Shown: positions 43,105 to 55,499 of the stretch, piece by piece
How the letters are laid out: each line of letters opens with the position of its first letter
Numbering within the stretch: the first letter of the stretch is position 1
DNA from: Chrysoporthe austroafricana
Lineage: Eukaryota > Ascomycota > Sordariomycetes > Diaporthales > Cryphonectriaceae
Assembly (NCBI GenBank): GCA_001051155.2
Contig: JYIP02000005.1
Coordinates: forward strand, 558,001 to 622,000
DNA length: 64,000 bases
Direction of reading: 5' to 3'
Notes under the pieces: model-generated
What the model saw: only the letters and a program-made list of their open reading frames with translations
Told to the model about the DNA's origin: nothing
The model's database searches: none
Program-made: the position numbers and the translations under genes

Positions 43105-46100
43105 ATGAGCGCGCCGGGAAACGCAGGGTCTCCAGAGCCTCCCGATCCTCGAGGGGCTGCTCGACCCGACGAGAGTGATGGCCACTCGACCACATCGTCT
43201 TCTCAACCTACGCAGCCTATCGCTGCCGCACACAGGCCGAGTACTCCAGACCCGTCCGTCCGTAGCGGAGAGCCGATTGGCGGGGAGACCGAAGAGGCTT
43301 CAGAGCTACCGGGGGACACAAGCGACACGGCGAGATCCGCCGAAAGCGATGACGAAGACGGCGAGGTAGATGGACCCGGGAGAATCTTACAGCAGGACCC
43401 CGCTCTAGAGGCACTCCTTCGGGCTCTAGAGCGTCCTAGCTTTGGTTGTGATTCTATTCGCATGCTCCTCGAGAAAGACCCCGATCTGCTCGCAAAATGG
43501 CACTACCCTCGACGCTTTGGTGCTCTCAGTTACGCAATATTGATCCCCGGCTTCGCACCAGGCGTTGAAGAGGCAATACTCCAAGTTATACGTACCTTGC
43601 TCGGGTATTCCAGCAGTCGCCTCAGACTCAGCGCCGTCAACGACACTGACGAAGGAACAAAGAAAACACCTCTACATCACGCAATCCTTTCTCGTCACAC
43701 CACCATTGTCAAATATTCGCTGGAGCAAGGTGCCGAAATCAATGCGGCTGACATTGATGGCGCTACGCCGCTACATGTTGCTGCTGGACATCGAGTTACC
43801 GAAGCCGTCCGCTTTCTACTGGACAGGCCAGGTATACAGGCCAGAAGCTACGATACGTCATTGAGTACGCCGTTGAGCCTCGCTTATGACCACACAACAC
43901 GCAAGCTTCTTGAGGACAAGCTGCTTGAAGAGTGTGACGAGCTGTACGATGAGCAGTGGTGGAGCTATAGCTCGGAGCGACATCGAGCCTCCTTTCCTTT
44001 CAAATGCCACTTTAGGTGTAGCGACAATAGGAGTGAACACGGCACCATAGAGGGAGACTTGCCGGTCCCTGATGTACTCTTTGGGGATGGGTGCTTGGCC
44101 AAGCACGCGCAACCGCCAACTTGGATGCATTTCCCCGAAAACAATGTGGGTTTCTGCGGCTGTATTTCTATTAAACTATCCGCATGCTGCTAACTGGATT
44201 TCCTGAGATTGTAGCTAGAATGGGTACAGCTTGCTGCGGAGGGTCTTTACTACGGGCCTCAAGGACTTATAGCATCTGCTTTCATGAAGACATATCACTT
44301 GCGCAACAAGCCTGGAATCTGGGTATGTATTCACCTTCACTTGCCTCCATTGACCCACCGGATAAGATCATTTGCAACTAACATGCTTCGAGCAACTGGA
44401 CGATGGGCTCGATGATTATGGTTATGGTATTGCAGTCAGTGAACTCTTAGACTCAGTTCAGGATTCCCGTGAGTGCCTATTTGCTCATGAGTGCACTAGC
44501 TTCCAATCATCGACATAGACATACAGCAACCTCGATCCCACACTCATGGGGAACCCTTGCGAAAGGGCAAGCAACAGAGAAGAGACATAAAAACAGCGGC
44601 TCAACAGCTGGAAGACTGTGTTGAAAAATCTCACGGTTATGTACCACCTAAACTGGTAAATCATATTCGTCAATTACGCCAGTTGTACGAAGAACACGAT
44701 AAGGATATCCATCCCTCCAAGACCCTGGATGAATTCTGTCATGAGTTCTTGAGGGATGATGATCTAGCCCGACGGGACCGAAGCCAGGTGCTCTCAAGAT
44801 ACTTGGAGAAGAAGGATGGACAGAGTAATTGGCCAACCGACACAGAATGCATGGACTTGGAAGAAGGTGGATCTCAAGCTTGTGACTCCGGGCTGAAACT
44901 AGATGAGAAGATTTTAGTGGTGTCTCAATTATGGTTTTGGAGGTTGGGGAACGGTATGTCTTTGGTGTCCATCCGGGTCTATTGCCCACGGACGTCCTGG
45001 ACTTGTGGCAGCTGCTGACCATCAGCAGGCTGTATCATTACTACCTACCCACAGCATTGGGATAACTCTGGTCAGAACGGATCACTGGAGAAGAAGCTTT
45101 ATGAAGGGCAGGGAAAGATAGAGAGTAAGTTAATGCGAACGTGCAAAGAAAGCCTTGCTGACAAACATTCAGGCTGGTCTGAGTCTGAGATGTCGATAGC
45201 GGGCAGAATCCTTGAAGAGTGTCTCAAGTTTGAACCGCAACTTCCAAACGGCGGAGGGAGTTACTTGAATGCATTTGCTAGTGAGATATCCGATGTGGTT
45301 AGTACCCTCACACCGCACACCCATCTTCCTGAGCCTCTCTAACCAGAATTCTAGGATAGTAGAGTTAGGGGGGCATATGAACAGTACAAGAAGTCTCTTG
45401 GAGAGACTGCCAAAACTTTTCAAGATGCCATAGAGGACGAGACTAACTACCTGCTCGAGATTGATGACATACTTGGCGAACTTGCAATGATCCGACGAGT
45501 CCAAGAAGAGAAAGAACAAGTGTGTGGGGATTGGCTGGAGTCGAGGTATGTTGCTGACTTTAGGGACATCTTTCCCACCAAGTCATTTCATACAAGACTC
45601 AAACGCCTTGAGGAGGATGCGAGAAGAGTTAGGGAATCTGTAAGTGAGAGCTCCACAGGCATATGCGAAGCAAAAGCTGCCTGCATATCAACACGCACAA
45701 CACACCCGCCTCCTTCGGGGGGCTCTTACCCCAGCGCTACAGCGCCCATGGCATGCTTTCAAGGCTAACCAAGACGCCAGCTCATTGATCTTCTTGATCT
45801 ACGGCAACGTCAGGTTAACACCGAGGGTGTCATCAACTCAGAGTTGCAATCACAGATCCTCTTCGTCTTCACCGCCGCGACGGTGGTATTCGTACGTAGC
45901 ATACAGATCACGCATGCGCTTGCCATAGTTCCGCTAACCCCCAAAGACTCCTCTGTCGTGGATCTCGAGCCTGATGGCTCTGCAGATCAGCCACTTCACC
46001 CCAGAGTCGCAGATGTGGACCAGAAGCCAAGCTTTTGTAGCGTCCTGTGAGTTGCCCCATCGACCACCGATGTCCCTTATCCAGCGCTGATATTTACTGC

Positions 46101-46249
46101 GCACAGTTGTCACTATGGTCGGCTCTATTGTAGTAATCCTCTTGTGCCTCGTGGGATGGCGGTGGTATGACAGAAAGAGGGACAGCGCGTCTCGATCGTG
46201 GAAAACTTTTCTGCGTTTCTCGCGAGGACGGAAACAAAAGGTACAGTAA
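43105..46249 (+). CDS. Ankyrin-repeat protein with C-terminal CorA-like two-TM module (hand-built, 10 exons)
   Basis: Exons 43105-44145, 44215-44322, 44393-44468, 44519-44953, 45029-45124, 45173-45297, 45355-45639, 45781-45891, 45947-46046 and 46107-46249 join in frame to 839 residues; every junction is GT-AG. Order: acidic disordered N-terminus (1-110); ankyrin repeats at about 185-250 (TPLHHAILSRHTTIVKY, ATPLHVAAGHRVTEAVRFLL); a WMHFPENNLEWVQ motif at about 340-352; a long helical region with LDEFCHEFLRDDDLARRDRSQVLSRY and VSQLWFWRLGNGCIITTYPQHW; a coiled coil; DLLDLRQRQVNTEGVIN; then TM1 (about 748-771) and TM2 (about 793-813). This order matches fungal ankyrin/CorA-like proteins related to Mg2+ channels. 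The canonical Gly-Met-Asn after TM1 is not present (SLMALQISHF), so Mg2+ transport is doubtful. The basic tail is short. Start 43,105 (MSAPGNAGSPEPP) is the best ATG; the frame is open upstream to 42,880. Confidence 0.85.
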
Positions 46250-46938
46250 GTTGTTGTTAGATGCCATCTAGAATTACCTAGTATATATCAGGGGACGGAA
46301 TCTGGATAGGTGGAATAGTAAAGTTCGTCTCGGGGGAAGATTTCTTGCAGGGTAACTTCCTCTCCTATGTCTATTATGAATTTGGGGCGTGTTTCGCTAG
46401 TAGCAGAGAAGATTAGATTCCTCATAACAGACTTGATCTCCAAAACGATGCATGCCCTTGTTCGCTCGCTCTTCATACATAATCCACGCTCAGAGGTAGA
46501 CAATGTGGCAGGGCAAAATGGGGCACAAACCTCTGGAACCCGTGGGATATGCTGCGGAACATATCATCATCCGTTAGACCACCCCTCCCTCCAAAGCAAC
46601 AGCTTTTAACCCTAGTCCAAGCCCTCTCTCTTACACAGTTATGGTATAATTGATGCTAAACAGAATGGGTAGGGTGTGCAGTGGTGAGATAGGCCCATCT
46701 CTTTGGAGTTCTGACTAGAAGATTGGTCGAAAAGTGCTGGGCGGGGTTTTCGAGACTTGAGATCATTACATCGCCGAAAGGCAAGCGGGTGTGGGAAACA
46801 GTCACGGTTCGATTCTTCTTGGTCTTTATTACACGACGGACCGCGGATTCTCTATTGGGTATAGTACAGCCCGGCCGTGAAGTCTCGTGAGGATGCAGTG
46901 AGAATCTTCGTTCCTTTCTCTAGTCATACACCATCAAC
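46250..46938. other. Convergent intergenic region
   Basis: Between the CorA-like gene (+) and CCT2 (-). No gene or repeat recognised. Transition from AT-neutral accessory DNA to the GC-rich housekeeping block. Confidence 0.55.
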
Positions 46939-48744
46939 TCAGTGCCTCTCGCGCCTCCGCGGCGCCGCTCTGATGATGTTGTCAACCCTAAGTAGCAACT
47001 GCAAAAAAAAATGTTAGCAAGGGTCCCTTATCCCAAAACGATTGCCAGCAGCAGCGGTGAACTCACCTCGGCAGCCTCACTAGCTGACGATACCACCGCC
47101 TTCTTCAACTTGTAGCTCTCAATGACCCCCAGGTCGCGCATGTCGGCGATACCGCCACCGGGCGTCATCAGATCCAGACCGTACGTCGTCATGCCGTCGT
47201 AGATGGCCTTGCGCAGCCGAGCGACCAGCTCGCCAGAGTCCAGACCGGCGTTGTCGGCCAGGATGGTGGGTAATTGCCTCAGAGCAACAGCAAATGAGGC
47301 CACTGCCATCTGTTTCTTGCCCTCCACACGAGTTGCCGCGCCTTCGACAGCCTTGGCCATTAGCATCTCTGCACATCCACCACCAAGTGTCGTCCGGGGC
47401 TCCTTGACCGTCTGTGACAGAACAGCAAGGGCATCGTGCAGACTACGCTCAGCCTCGTCGAGGAGTTGTGCCGTCGCGCCACGAAGCACAATGGTGCAAG
47501 CCTGACCCGCAGCAACGCCCGAGAATTTGATCAGGGTGTCTTCGCCAATGATGATCTCCTCGATCAGGTCACACTGTCCCAGCTTGACCTGCTCGGGGTG
47601 GTCGAAAGTAGAGGTAATCTCTCCTCCGGTGACCAGGGCCAGGCGCTCGATACCGTCGAAGTCGGCGTGCTCGATGGACATGATGCCTGCATCGGTGAAG
47701 AGCTGTTCTGGCCAGTTGTAGATGAGCTGGCGGTTGATGAAGCAGTTGATGCCGTGTGACTTGATCTTCTCGACCTTGGCCTTCATCTTCTCCCGCTCCG
47801 CCTTCTCCAGCTCGGCCAGCTTGCTGGTGGACTGCACCTTGACCCGGGCACCAAAAATCTTGACCTTGTCCGTGTCCATGGAGGTGTTCGCGACGAGGAT
47901 CTTGGCTTTCTCCAAGCGCTTGGGCTGGTTGACACCGATCTTCTTGTCCAGGATGAAACCCTCGTCCAGGTAGGACTCGCTGAGCTTGCCACCGGCCTTC
48001 TTGATGATCTGTATATTACTCAGGTCAGAGGACCCCTTGAGGCGCAAGACAGCCTCACATGCCAACTTGGCGAAGTGATCCCTATCCTGCGACAGAACTT
48101 TTGAGCTGAGGGTGGTCCTTGCGATGGCGATCAGATCCTTCTTGAAAGCGTCCGGGTTCTGGCTGTGGTCGACAGCGGAGTCCTCGAGGGCCTTGAGGGC
48201 TGCGCTGCTTGCTATCCGGTAGCCTTCGATGATGGTCTGTGGGTGGATCTTCTTGTCGACCAGCTTCTCGGCCTCGCGCAGCAGCTCGGCGGCCAAGACG
48301 GAGACGGAAGTGGTGCCATCGCCGACCTCATCGTCTTGTACTTTGGAGATGTTGACGAGAACCTTGGCGGCGGCGTTATCGAGAGCGATGGACTTCAAGA
48401 TGGTCGCGCCGTCATTCGTGACCAGGATGTCGCCGGTGGAACTTCATCGGAGGACAAAAGAGTCAGTCCAGGCGTGGCCTGCAGGGCAGAGACGGGCTGG
48501 GGAGTGGACATACGCGGACTGCATGATCTTGTCCATGCCCTTGGGACCTAGGGTGCTCTTGACCAAGTCGCCAACGGCTATAGCGCCGACGAATGCAGTG
48601 AGACGGGCATTCTCGCCCTTCTCTTCGGTGGTGCCCTCCTCGAAGATCTGGGTCGGGCTGAAGGAAGACTGCACCAGGACCGGTCAGTATCTCGCCGAGG
48701 AGAGAGCTTCTGGTGGTGTCAGAAAACGGGGAGAACCATACCAT
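46939..48744 (-). CDS. CCT2: Chaperonin CCT subunit beta (T-complex protein 1 beta), 4 exons
   Basis: Subunit beta of the cytosolic TRiC/CCT chaperonin, which folds actin and tubulin using ATP. Minus-strand exons: 48744-48742 (ATG alone), 48668-48514, 48441-47067 and 46998-46939, giving 530 residues (yeast Cct2 527). Signatures: [21 protein letters not shown] at the start, [38 protein letters not shown], the ATP-site motif [17 protein letters not shown], and [15 protein letters not shown] with [15 protein letters not shown] in the C-terminal equatorial domain. All introns are GT-AG (73, 72 and 68 bp). The first exon carries only the start codon, a peculiar but frame-consistent arrangement. 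It is divergent to PRT1, so both translation and folding genes share a ~1-kb promoter region. Confidence 0.95.
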
Positions 48745-49791
48745 CGTGCGCCTTGAGGAGGTAAAAGAGACGTATCGCACAATCGAGTGAGAACGAGGTC
48801 TGGCTGCTCTGGTGGTCAAGGTAGAGGCGTGGTGGGTGAGGTGCCAGTCAATTTCAACAGCCAAATATCAGCAATAGCAGCAGCAGAGCTTCCATCACTT
48901 TTGTTCTGCCGGCCGCGGCCAAGCTGAGTTTTCCAGCCTGCCAGCGCGTCTCCGACCTCCGTCGCGGGGTCGCTGCAGCTGGCTGACAGGGGACACCTCC
49001 CCTAGACATGTACTAAGTAACATGTACCCTACCATGCCTACCCATCAGCCTCCCCAGCCCCTCCCTACTGTCAGTTCAATATCGCTTGTCACGACTGTAG
49101 TGATCTTCTTATTTTAGCAGATACCAACATGACTATCGATGTGCCTCTTTTGCTTCCTGCGCAGCGTCCTGTTGGCATCCGTTGGGGCGGCAGGCAGTAC
49201 AGTAGGGGTACGGACTGTAATCAGGTACTCGGGGCTTTAGTCAGGCGCTGTAGCGGGGTTGGGCCAGTATCGCCCTCGAAAACCCGCTGAAAGGTTGTTC
49301 CAGGCCGGCTGTCTGGGCCACCAACTGGTCAGCGCAGGCCCACTAGCGCCTGAGCCCCACCAAAAAGACAGTCGCCTTCTGAGCTTGGACCACGTCCTCG
49401 TCGCTGATCCAGCCGTCGTCGTGCAGCAAAAATCCCCCGTCTCAGCAAAAATTGACGCCGCCAACATCCCTCCGTCGCGACGAACACGGCGCCCGGCATC
49501 GACAGTAGTAACCCGTAGGTTGCGACAGTCGTTTCGTACCCAATAGTTGTCGTCTGCCTGCCCTTTCGAAACTGTCGAAGCCACCCCGGAAAGGAATATT
49601 TCTTTGTGGCCACCAGGCTGTTCCGATCGTTAGTGGGGCGGGGCAAAAACCACCACAACAATACCTACAACCCGAACCAGCACCGACATTAAGACCAGAT
49701 CGCACGAGGATCATCACCTCACTTTGTAACACACACTATTCACACTCAGCAACCACGCGAATCATATCGATCGTCCGACACATTGCCCAGC
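48745..49791. promoter_or_regulatory. Shared divergent promoter region of CCT2 and PRT1
   Basis: 1.05 kb between the two start codons, with both 5' leaders. No gene seen. Pyrimidine-rich stretches and CAACACACACTATTCACAC just upstream of PRT1 are typical of fungal leaders. No specific factor sites are claimed. Confidence 0.6.
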
Positions 49792-52194
49792 ATGGCTCCG
49801 CCTCCAGCGACCTTCGACCACCTCCGCGAGGCCGACCTCGACGATGATGAGTTCGATGAGGAGGAGGTCGACGTTTCCGACCTACGCGAGAAGTACGAGG
49901 TTGCCCTCGACCAGGGCTACGACCACTTCGTCGTCGTTGATGGCCTGCCCGAGGTCACTGAGGAGCAGAAGCCTAAGCTCGTCAAGTTCCTGCAGAAGAA
50001 GCTGAACACGGTCGGCAAGACACGAGAGGACCAGATCTACATGCCTATTGGCGATGATGGAAGGTCCCTTAGGTATGCCTTCGTCTGGACCCGCCGTCTG
50101 CCCGGCCTGTGGTGTTATGTTGACGACGTGACCCTTCTGACTCTTTCTCACCCATAGGTTCGCTTTCGTCGAGTACTCCTCAGCCGCCGAGGCTGGCGCT
50201 GCTGTGCGCCAGCTGGACATGGTCCCTCTCGACAAGAGGCACACCCTGCGCGTCAACAAGCTGACCGATATCGAGCGGTATGGCCGTGAGGGCAGGATCG
50301 ACGAGGAATATCAGCCACCTAACATCGAGCCCTTTGAGGAGAAGGAACACCTGCGCTCCTTCTTGGCCGATCCGTCTGGCCGCGGCCGCGACCAGTTCAT
50401 CATGCACCGCGGCGATACGGTCGGCGTCTTTTGGAATAACGATAAGGACGTCCCCGAGAATATTGTTGATCGCCAGTTCTGGACCGAGACCTTCATGCAG
50501 TGGTCCCCACTGGGCACCTATCTCATCAGTGTGCACGCGCAGGGAGTCCAGTTGTGGGCCGGTGCGAGCTGGGCCCGGCAGCGCAGGTTCGGTCACCCCT
50601 TCGTCAACCTCGTTGCCTTTTCGCCCAACGAGAACTACCTGGTCACCTGGTCCGCCCGCCCTATCGCCATCGGCGACGATGCGCACCCGCAGCTGACCCG
50701 CGACGATGACGGTAAGAACTACGTCGTTTGGGACATCGCCACCGGCAAGCCTCTGCGGTCCTTCGCCAACCTCGACGCACCTGCCGGTCCCGAGGGCGGC
50801 CCCGTCAAGCCGCCGAGACAGCCTTGGCCTGCGTTCAAGTGGTCAGCAGACGACAAGTACGTTGCCCGTATGACCCAGGGCCAGTCTATCTCCGTCTACA
50901 CCTTGCCAAGTATGGGTCTATTGGACAAGACCACCATCAAGATCGAGGGTGTGATGGACTTCGACTGGGCCCCGACTACACCGAAGCGCGAGGGTGTTAA
51001 GAACTACGAGCAGCTGTTCTGCTACTGGACCCCCGAGATCGGCAGCAATCCCGCCAAGGTTGGCCTGATGAGCATTCCCTCCAAGGAGGTCGTCCGATCC
51101 CTCAACCTCTTCAGTGTCTCCGACGCCAAGCTTCACTGGCAGTCGGACGCTGCCTACATTTGCGTCAAGGTCGACAGGCATTCCAAGTCCAAGAAGTCTC
51201 AGGCCACCACCCTCGAGATCTTCCGCGTCAAGGAGAAGGGCGTGCCTGTCGAGGTCGTTGACACCATCAAGGACACCGTTATCAATTTCGCTTGGGAGCC
51301 CAAGGGCGACCGGTTCGTCATCATCACGGCCCCCGAACCTCCAGGAGCTACGGCCGTTGCCCCCAAGACCAACGTCGCGTTCTTCTGCCCGGAGAAGGCC
51401 AAGGGCAATGCTGTCGGCAACTTCAGGCACCTGCGTACCCTCGAGAAGAAGAACAGCAACGCCATCTACTGGTCGCCACGAGGACGATTTGTGGTTGTGG
51501 CCACCGTGCACAACACGCAGAGCTCCGAACTCGAGTTCTACGACCTGGACTTTGAGGGCGAGAAGCCCGAGGCCGAGAAGGACCTGACAGCCAACCTGCA
51601 GCTCATGAACACCGCGGACCACTACGGCGTGACGGACGTAGAGTGGGACCCGTCGGGGCGGTATGTCGCGTCCTGGGCGTCTGCATGGAAGCATTCTGTA
51701 AGTCGAGAAAGAGCCCCACGGCTACCCCTGACAGACCAGGAACTAATTGCGTGTGCGTGCAGATGGAGAATGGGTACCACATCTATGACTTCAGGGGCGA
51801 GCTGCTGCGGGAGGAGCACCTGGAAAAGTTTAAGCAATGGTCCTGGAGGCCCCGGCCCGCAACGCTGCTTACCAAGGAGGAGCAGAAACAGATCCGGAAG
51901 AACCTCCGGGAGTACTCCCGCGTGTTTGAGGAGGAGGACGCACAGCGCATCACTGGCGCAAACCAGGAGGTTATCGAGCGGAGACGGCAGCTGCTCCAGG
52001 AGTGGCTCGAATTCCGCGAGTCGGTGGAGGCGGAGGCGACGGAGGAGCGCGAGGCCATGGGTCTGCCTGCGGACCCGGCGGAAGAGCTGCGCAGGGCCAA
52101 GATGGCAGAGCTCGCGCCGGGCGAGGAGGAACAGGTAATCGAGGAGATTGTGGAGGAGGTAATCGAGGAGACCGAGGAGGTCGTCAGCACCTAA
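49792..52194 (+). CDS. PRT1: Eukaryotic translation initiation factor 3 subunit B, 3 exons
   Basis: eIF3b, the scaffold subunit of eIF3 that binds the 40S ribosome and helps start-site selection. Exons 49792-50072, 50158-51697 and 51763-52194 join to 750 residues, the fungal length. Residues 1-30 are acidic ([17 protein letters not shown]); an RRM follows at about 40-125 ([27 protein letters not shown]); then a WD40-type beta-propeller ([61 protein letters not shown]); the C-terminus is a charged helix with [21 protein letters not shown] and an acidic end. The motif [10 protein letters not shown] is typical. Introns are GT-AG (85 and 65 bp). Start ATG follows CCCAGC and gives [16 protein letters not shown]. 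Confidence 0.96.
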
Positions 52195-55100
52195 GCCGTA
52201 ACCTGAGTCCCTCCGCAACGGGCGGTTCGCTGAGCCGCTGGCGGGAGCAAAGGTCACGGACAGCTCTGTCCCGGATTGGTAAAAAGAAAAGCTACACTGC
52301 AATGTTCACGAGATCCGTTCACACAAGCTCTAGGTGTTGGGCAGGCTATAGAATTGAAGTTTGATCTACAGCTCCTTGGGTCGAGACAGGGTCTGCCGTG
52401 CCAGACCAGGCGTGCTGAGTGGTCCAAGCTGCTGTTTTGCATAATGCAAACTGGTTCGGTACCCAAGATCCTCGCGGGCGATCAGACCGTCCCCGTCAGC
52501 AACGCTGCACGGAGGCTCCAGCTTCACAGCGGCGGGCCCGTGGGTGCGCGGCGTGACCCTGCCGTGTGCTGTGCTGGCGGCATGATAGGTACCATGAGGG
52601 CCGTACGCATGATACGAACTGTTCATGAGCGAGGAACGACATGGAGAGCCCGGGGCGAGATGACGGGCTTCGGGGAGTGGAGCCAGCCCGGCGGCGTTCC
52701 CTACAGCAGCAGCGCAAGGCTGAGTGGCGGCTAGCCGAGGGCCCCTTTCCTGGGTTTGTGCAATTTCGGCCCCGTTCTGAGTCGTGTGATTGGGCCGAGG
52801 GGGAAATCAGGGCTGCAGGCTGCTGATGCCGCGGGTGGTAACCCGATGTCACGTTAATAAAAACTGTAATGAGCTCGGGGACGGACCAGTTGTCCAGACT
52901 CTGTCGCGCACGCGCCAGGGCCCCAGCAGGATCCGCCTTCTCTCATGCCTCTGGCGTGCCGTGTTGTTGTTGTTGCTGTTGCTAGTGCTGGTGCTGGTGC
53001 TGGTGCTGGTGCTGCTGGTGCTGGTGTTGGTGGCTGCTGGGATCTGTCTGTGGGTGGAGTGAGTGAGAGGGGGGGAGGCGAGGAGACCTCGACGGCGTGG
53101 TGAGGACGTTTGAGGAGGGTTTGAGGATGCGCCACGGCGAGCTTGGTACGGAACTAAAGCAGGCCACCTCGACGGACTCCGGGTAGAAAAGAAAGTCTCC
53201 TCGCACCCTCCAGGCGAGAGTTACCTACCAGTCTACCTGCAGAGCATGAGAGCATGCTCACCCACGGACGACAAGGCAGCGGCTCTCCTATTGACCGGGC
53301 CTCACGAGCCGCGCCCCGTCGGCCGCGTTGCAGAAGCCCCCATGTCGCCCAAGATACGGAGAGCGATATGGAGACGCTGGAGATGGCACCCGGCAGGGCT
53401 CACGATCGAAATAGAAGCCGCACCCTGTCCGAGCCCACTCGCTACCCAGCAGTGATCCAGAACCCGGGAGAAGCTGGCCCTCCGGCCTCCTGGGCCTCGC
53501 GGCCTCGCGCGCGAGCCATCTGCGATCCGAAATAGCGGTGTTGTCGAAGGATGCCCGCGGGTGGGAAGAGAGAGAAGGGGGGAGGGAGGTTTTCTCGCCG
53601 TGCCGCCTGGTCAGCTCAGCCGTGCGCCCTTCGCGCCCAGCCGCTGCTGCAGATAACCGGTTGGCACCCTGGCTGCTACATACTGCTTGGTATGGTAGCA
53701 GCTGTCGGGGCGCCTGGAAAAGCATAACCTGTTGAAATATACTACAAGATAAGAGGCTGCCCACCGGCGGGCGGCACATTATCCTGAGAGGGGATGGTGC
53801 GGGCTGGAAACCGGGCAGGGCAGCATGCTACCAGATGAGCGGCCACTAGCAGAGATGGCAGCAGGTTCATACGGGTGCGTGTTAGGGCAGCACCCCTGCC
53901 CACCACCCCCCTCGAACGCCGTTGGAAATTAAGATATTTAGTGGGTTCCCGGTGCAGCCTTAGTGGCAGCGACTTTCCCAACGGCCCTGCCTGGGCCCCC
54001 CCGGCGGCCCCTGTAGCTCACTGAAGCTCACCACCAACCCTCCCCCCTCTCCCGCGGCGCCACATCATCAGTGCCGCTACTCGCGGACCGCCAATCTGGG
54101 CCTGAGGCCTGGTGCTGTGGAGATCCCGGCCTGGCACCTGGCAGGCCTGCTGGGTACCGTCCTGGGTGGTACCATAGTGCTGCAGTACGGCACGAGGTAC
54201 TTGCGTGCCAGCCTGCCACTGCTATGTACTACTGGGTAGCCTGGAAGTAAGTGCCTGGGTAGCCTGGCCTGGCCTGGCCTCCACTAGATATGGAGTGAGG
54301 GCAGGACTTGAATGTTCATCCCATCTCCCTCAGATCTTCGACCTCATCCGCTCATTCCTCCCGCCCTCCTCCTCACCTCACCCACTTCTCCTCTTCTCGC
54401 CAGGGCACCCAGCCTGTTCCGCCTTCGCCCAGCCTCGCCCAAGTTCCTTACTTACCTCGTCACTCGTTTTCACACGGCTTCTTTCCAGACCTGATTTTAT
54501 CACGACGCGTTCATCTCCTCCTGCGCCGATCTGCCCGGAAGAAGTATCGCACAGCGCTCTGTTCTCGTCTGTTTTCAATCGTTGCTCGCCCCTCACCCGG
54601 GGCCCTTTCTAACTTATTCCCTTAATTCTTACTATCTGCTCGAACAATTCGACGACCGCTCATTGAAACCCCTTCTCCTCTCCTCCGTGTTTGTTTGACC
54701 TGTCCGCCCGGCCCGGTAATACCATCGCAACCACCACCACCACCCTATTTTTGGGCCTGCCATCAGCCGGTCGCATTCCTGCACGCGGCCTAAACTCCAG
54801 GACCGACCCTGGCCTCGACCTTGACCCGTCTGAGATCGTGAGACACGGACCAGACCTCTCGGGACCCTGCAGACCCTGCGGCCCTCACCAACTGCTCCCC
54901 CGCCTGCCTGCTTTGGCCCCTCTCACCGTGGCCGGCGGCTCCCACGCACGCGAACCTGCGGCAGCACAATCCTCTGCGCCTCTTTCGTCCCGTTTCGTCT
55001 CGTCTCGTCTTCAAGAGCCGTTGATCTGCTCTGCCCTGCCGGCCACTCTCGCCAGGGCGCCGACTTGTTTACAGGACCACGGCAGCCGCCAGTCACACCA

Positions 55101-55499
55101 CGCCCAGATCGCAGAGGGCCCGGACATACTGTCGACGCTTCATCACGTCAACGTCCAAAGATCAGCTGGATGCGCCCTCAGACTTGAACGTCAACCCGTC
55201 TTAACGCCCGACCCACCCCCCTACCGGCTGCGCTACCCCAAGTACAGGTCGACCGAGGATCCGCATCTTGCAGCTTGCACGGCCGGACGAATCCCTTCCC
55301 TATCGTGGTGATCTCCGCCGCCGCAGGTTTAAGCTTATTCCTCTGCGACGTCGTATCGCCATCGCAGACGCGGCACAACCTGCACGCCCTTGACGAGGAC
55401 GGATTCTCATCTGTTCCGGGTGTTCTAAGACGGCTATCGAAGCTACCTGCGGGCACGACCTGATCACTTACTCCGCTTCTGGCGCAGGACCATGTCAAG
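52195..55499. other. Intergenic, long leader of the TBC gene
   Basis: 3.3 kb without a convincing gene. A (TGC/TGG)n trinucleotide array with GCTGGTGCTGGTG units lies at about 52,970-53,040. From 54.3 kb to 55.5 kb the plus strand is pyrimidine-rich (CTCATCCGCTC..., CCTCTCCTCC) and contains several short upstream frames, as expected of the promoter and 5' leader of the TBC gene. Confidence 0.55.

Noticed and set aside
45892..45938. Shorter intron (GTACGTAG...CCATAG) in the CorA-like gene
   Set aside because: It leads to an in-frame TAA; the longer intron to 45,946, with a GCTAAC branch site, restores the TM1 continuation TPLSWISSLMAL.
46105..46249. Terminal exon of the CorA-like gene as a separate small gene
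   Set aside because: The frame and the phase-1 intron 46047-46106 join it to the upstream exon and supply the second TM segment.
53246..53779. Overlapping open frames on both strands downstream of PRT1
   Set aside because: Arg/Pro/Ser-rich chance frames with no conserved pattern or plausible splice structure.
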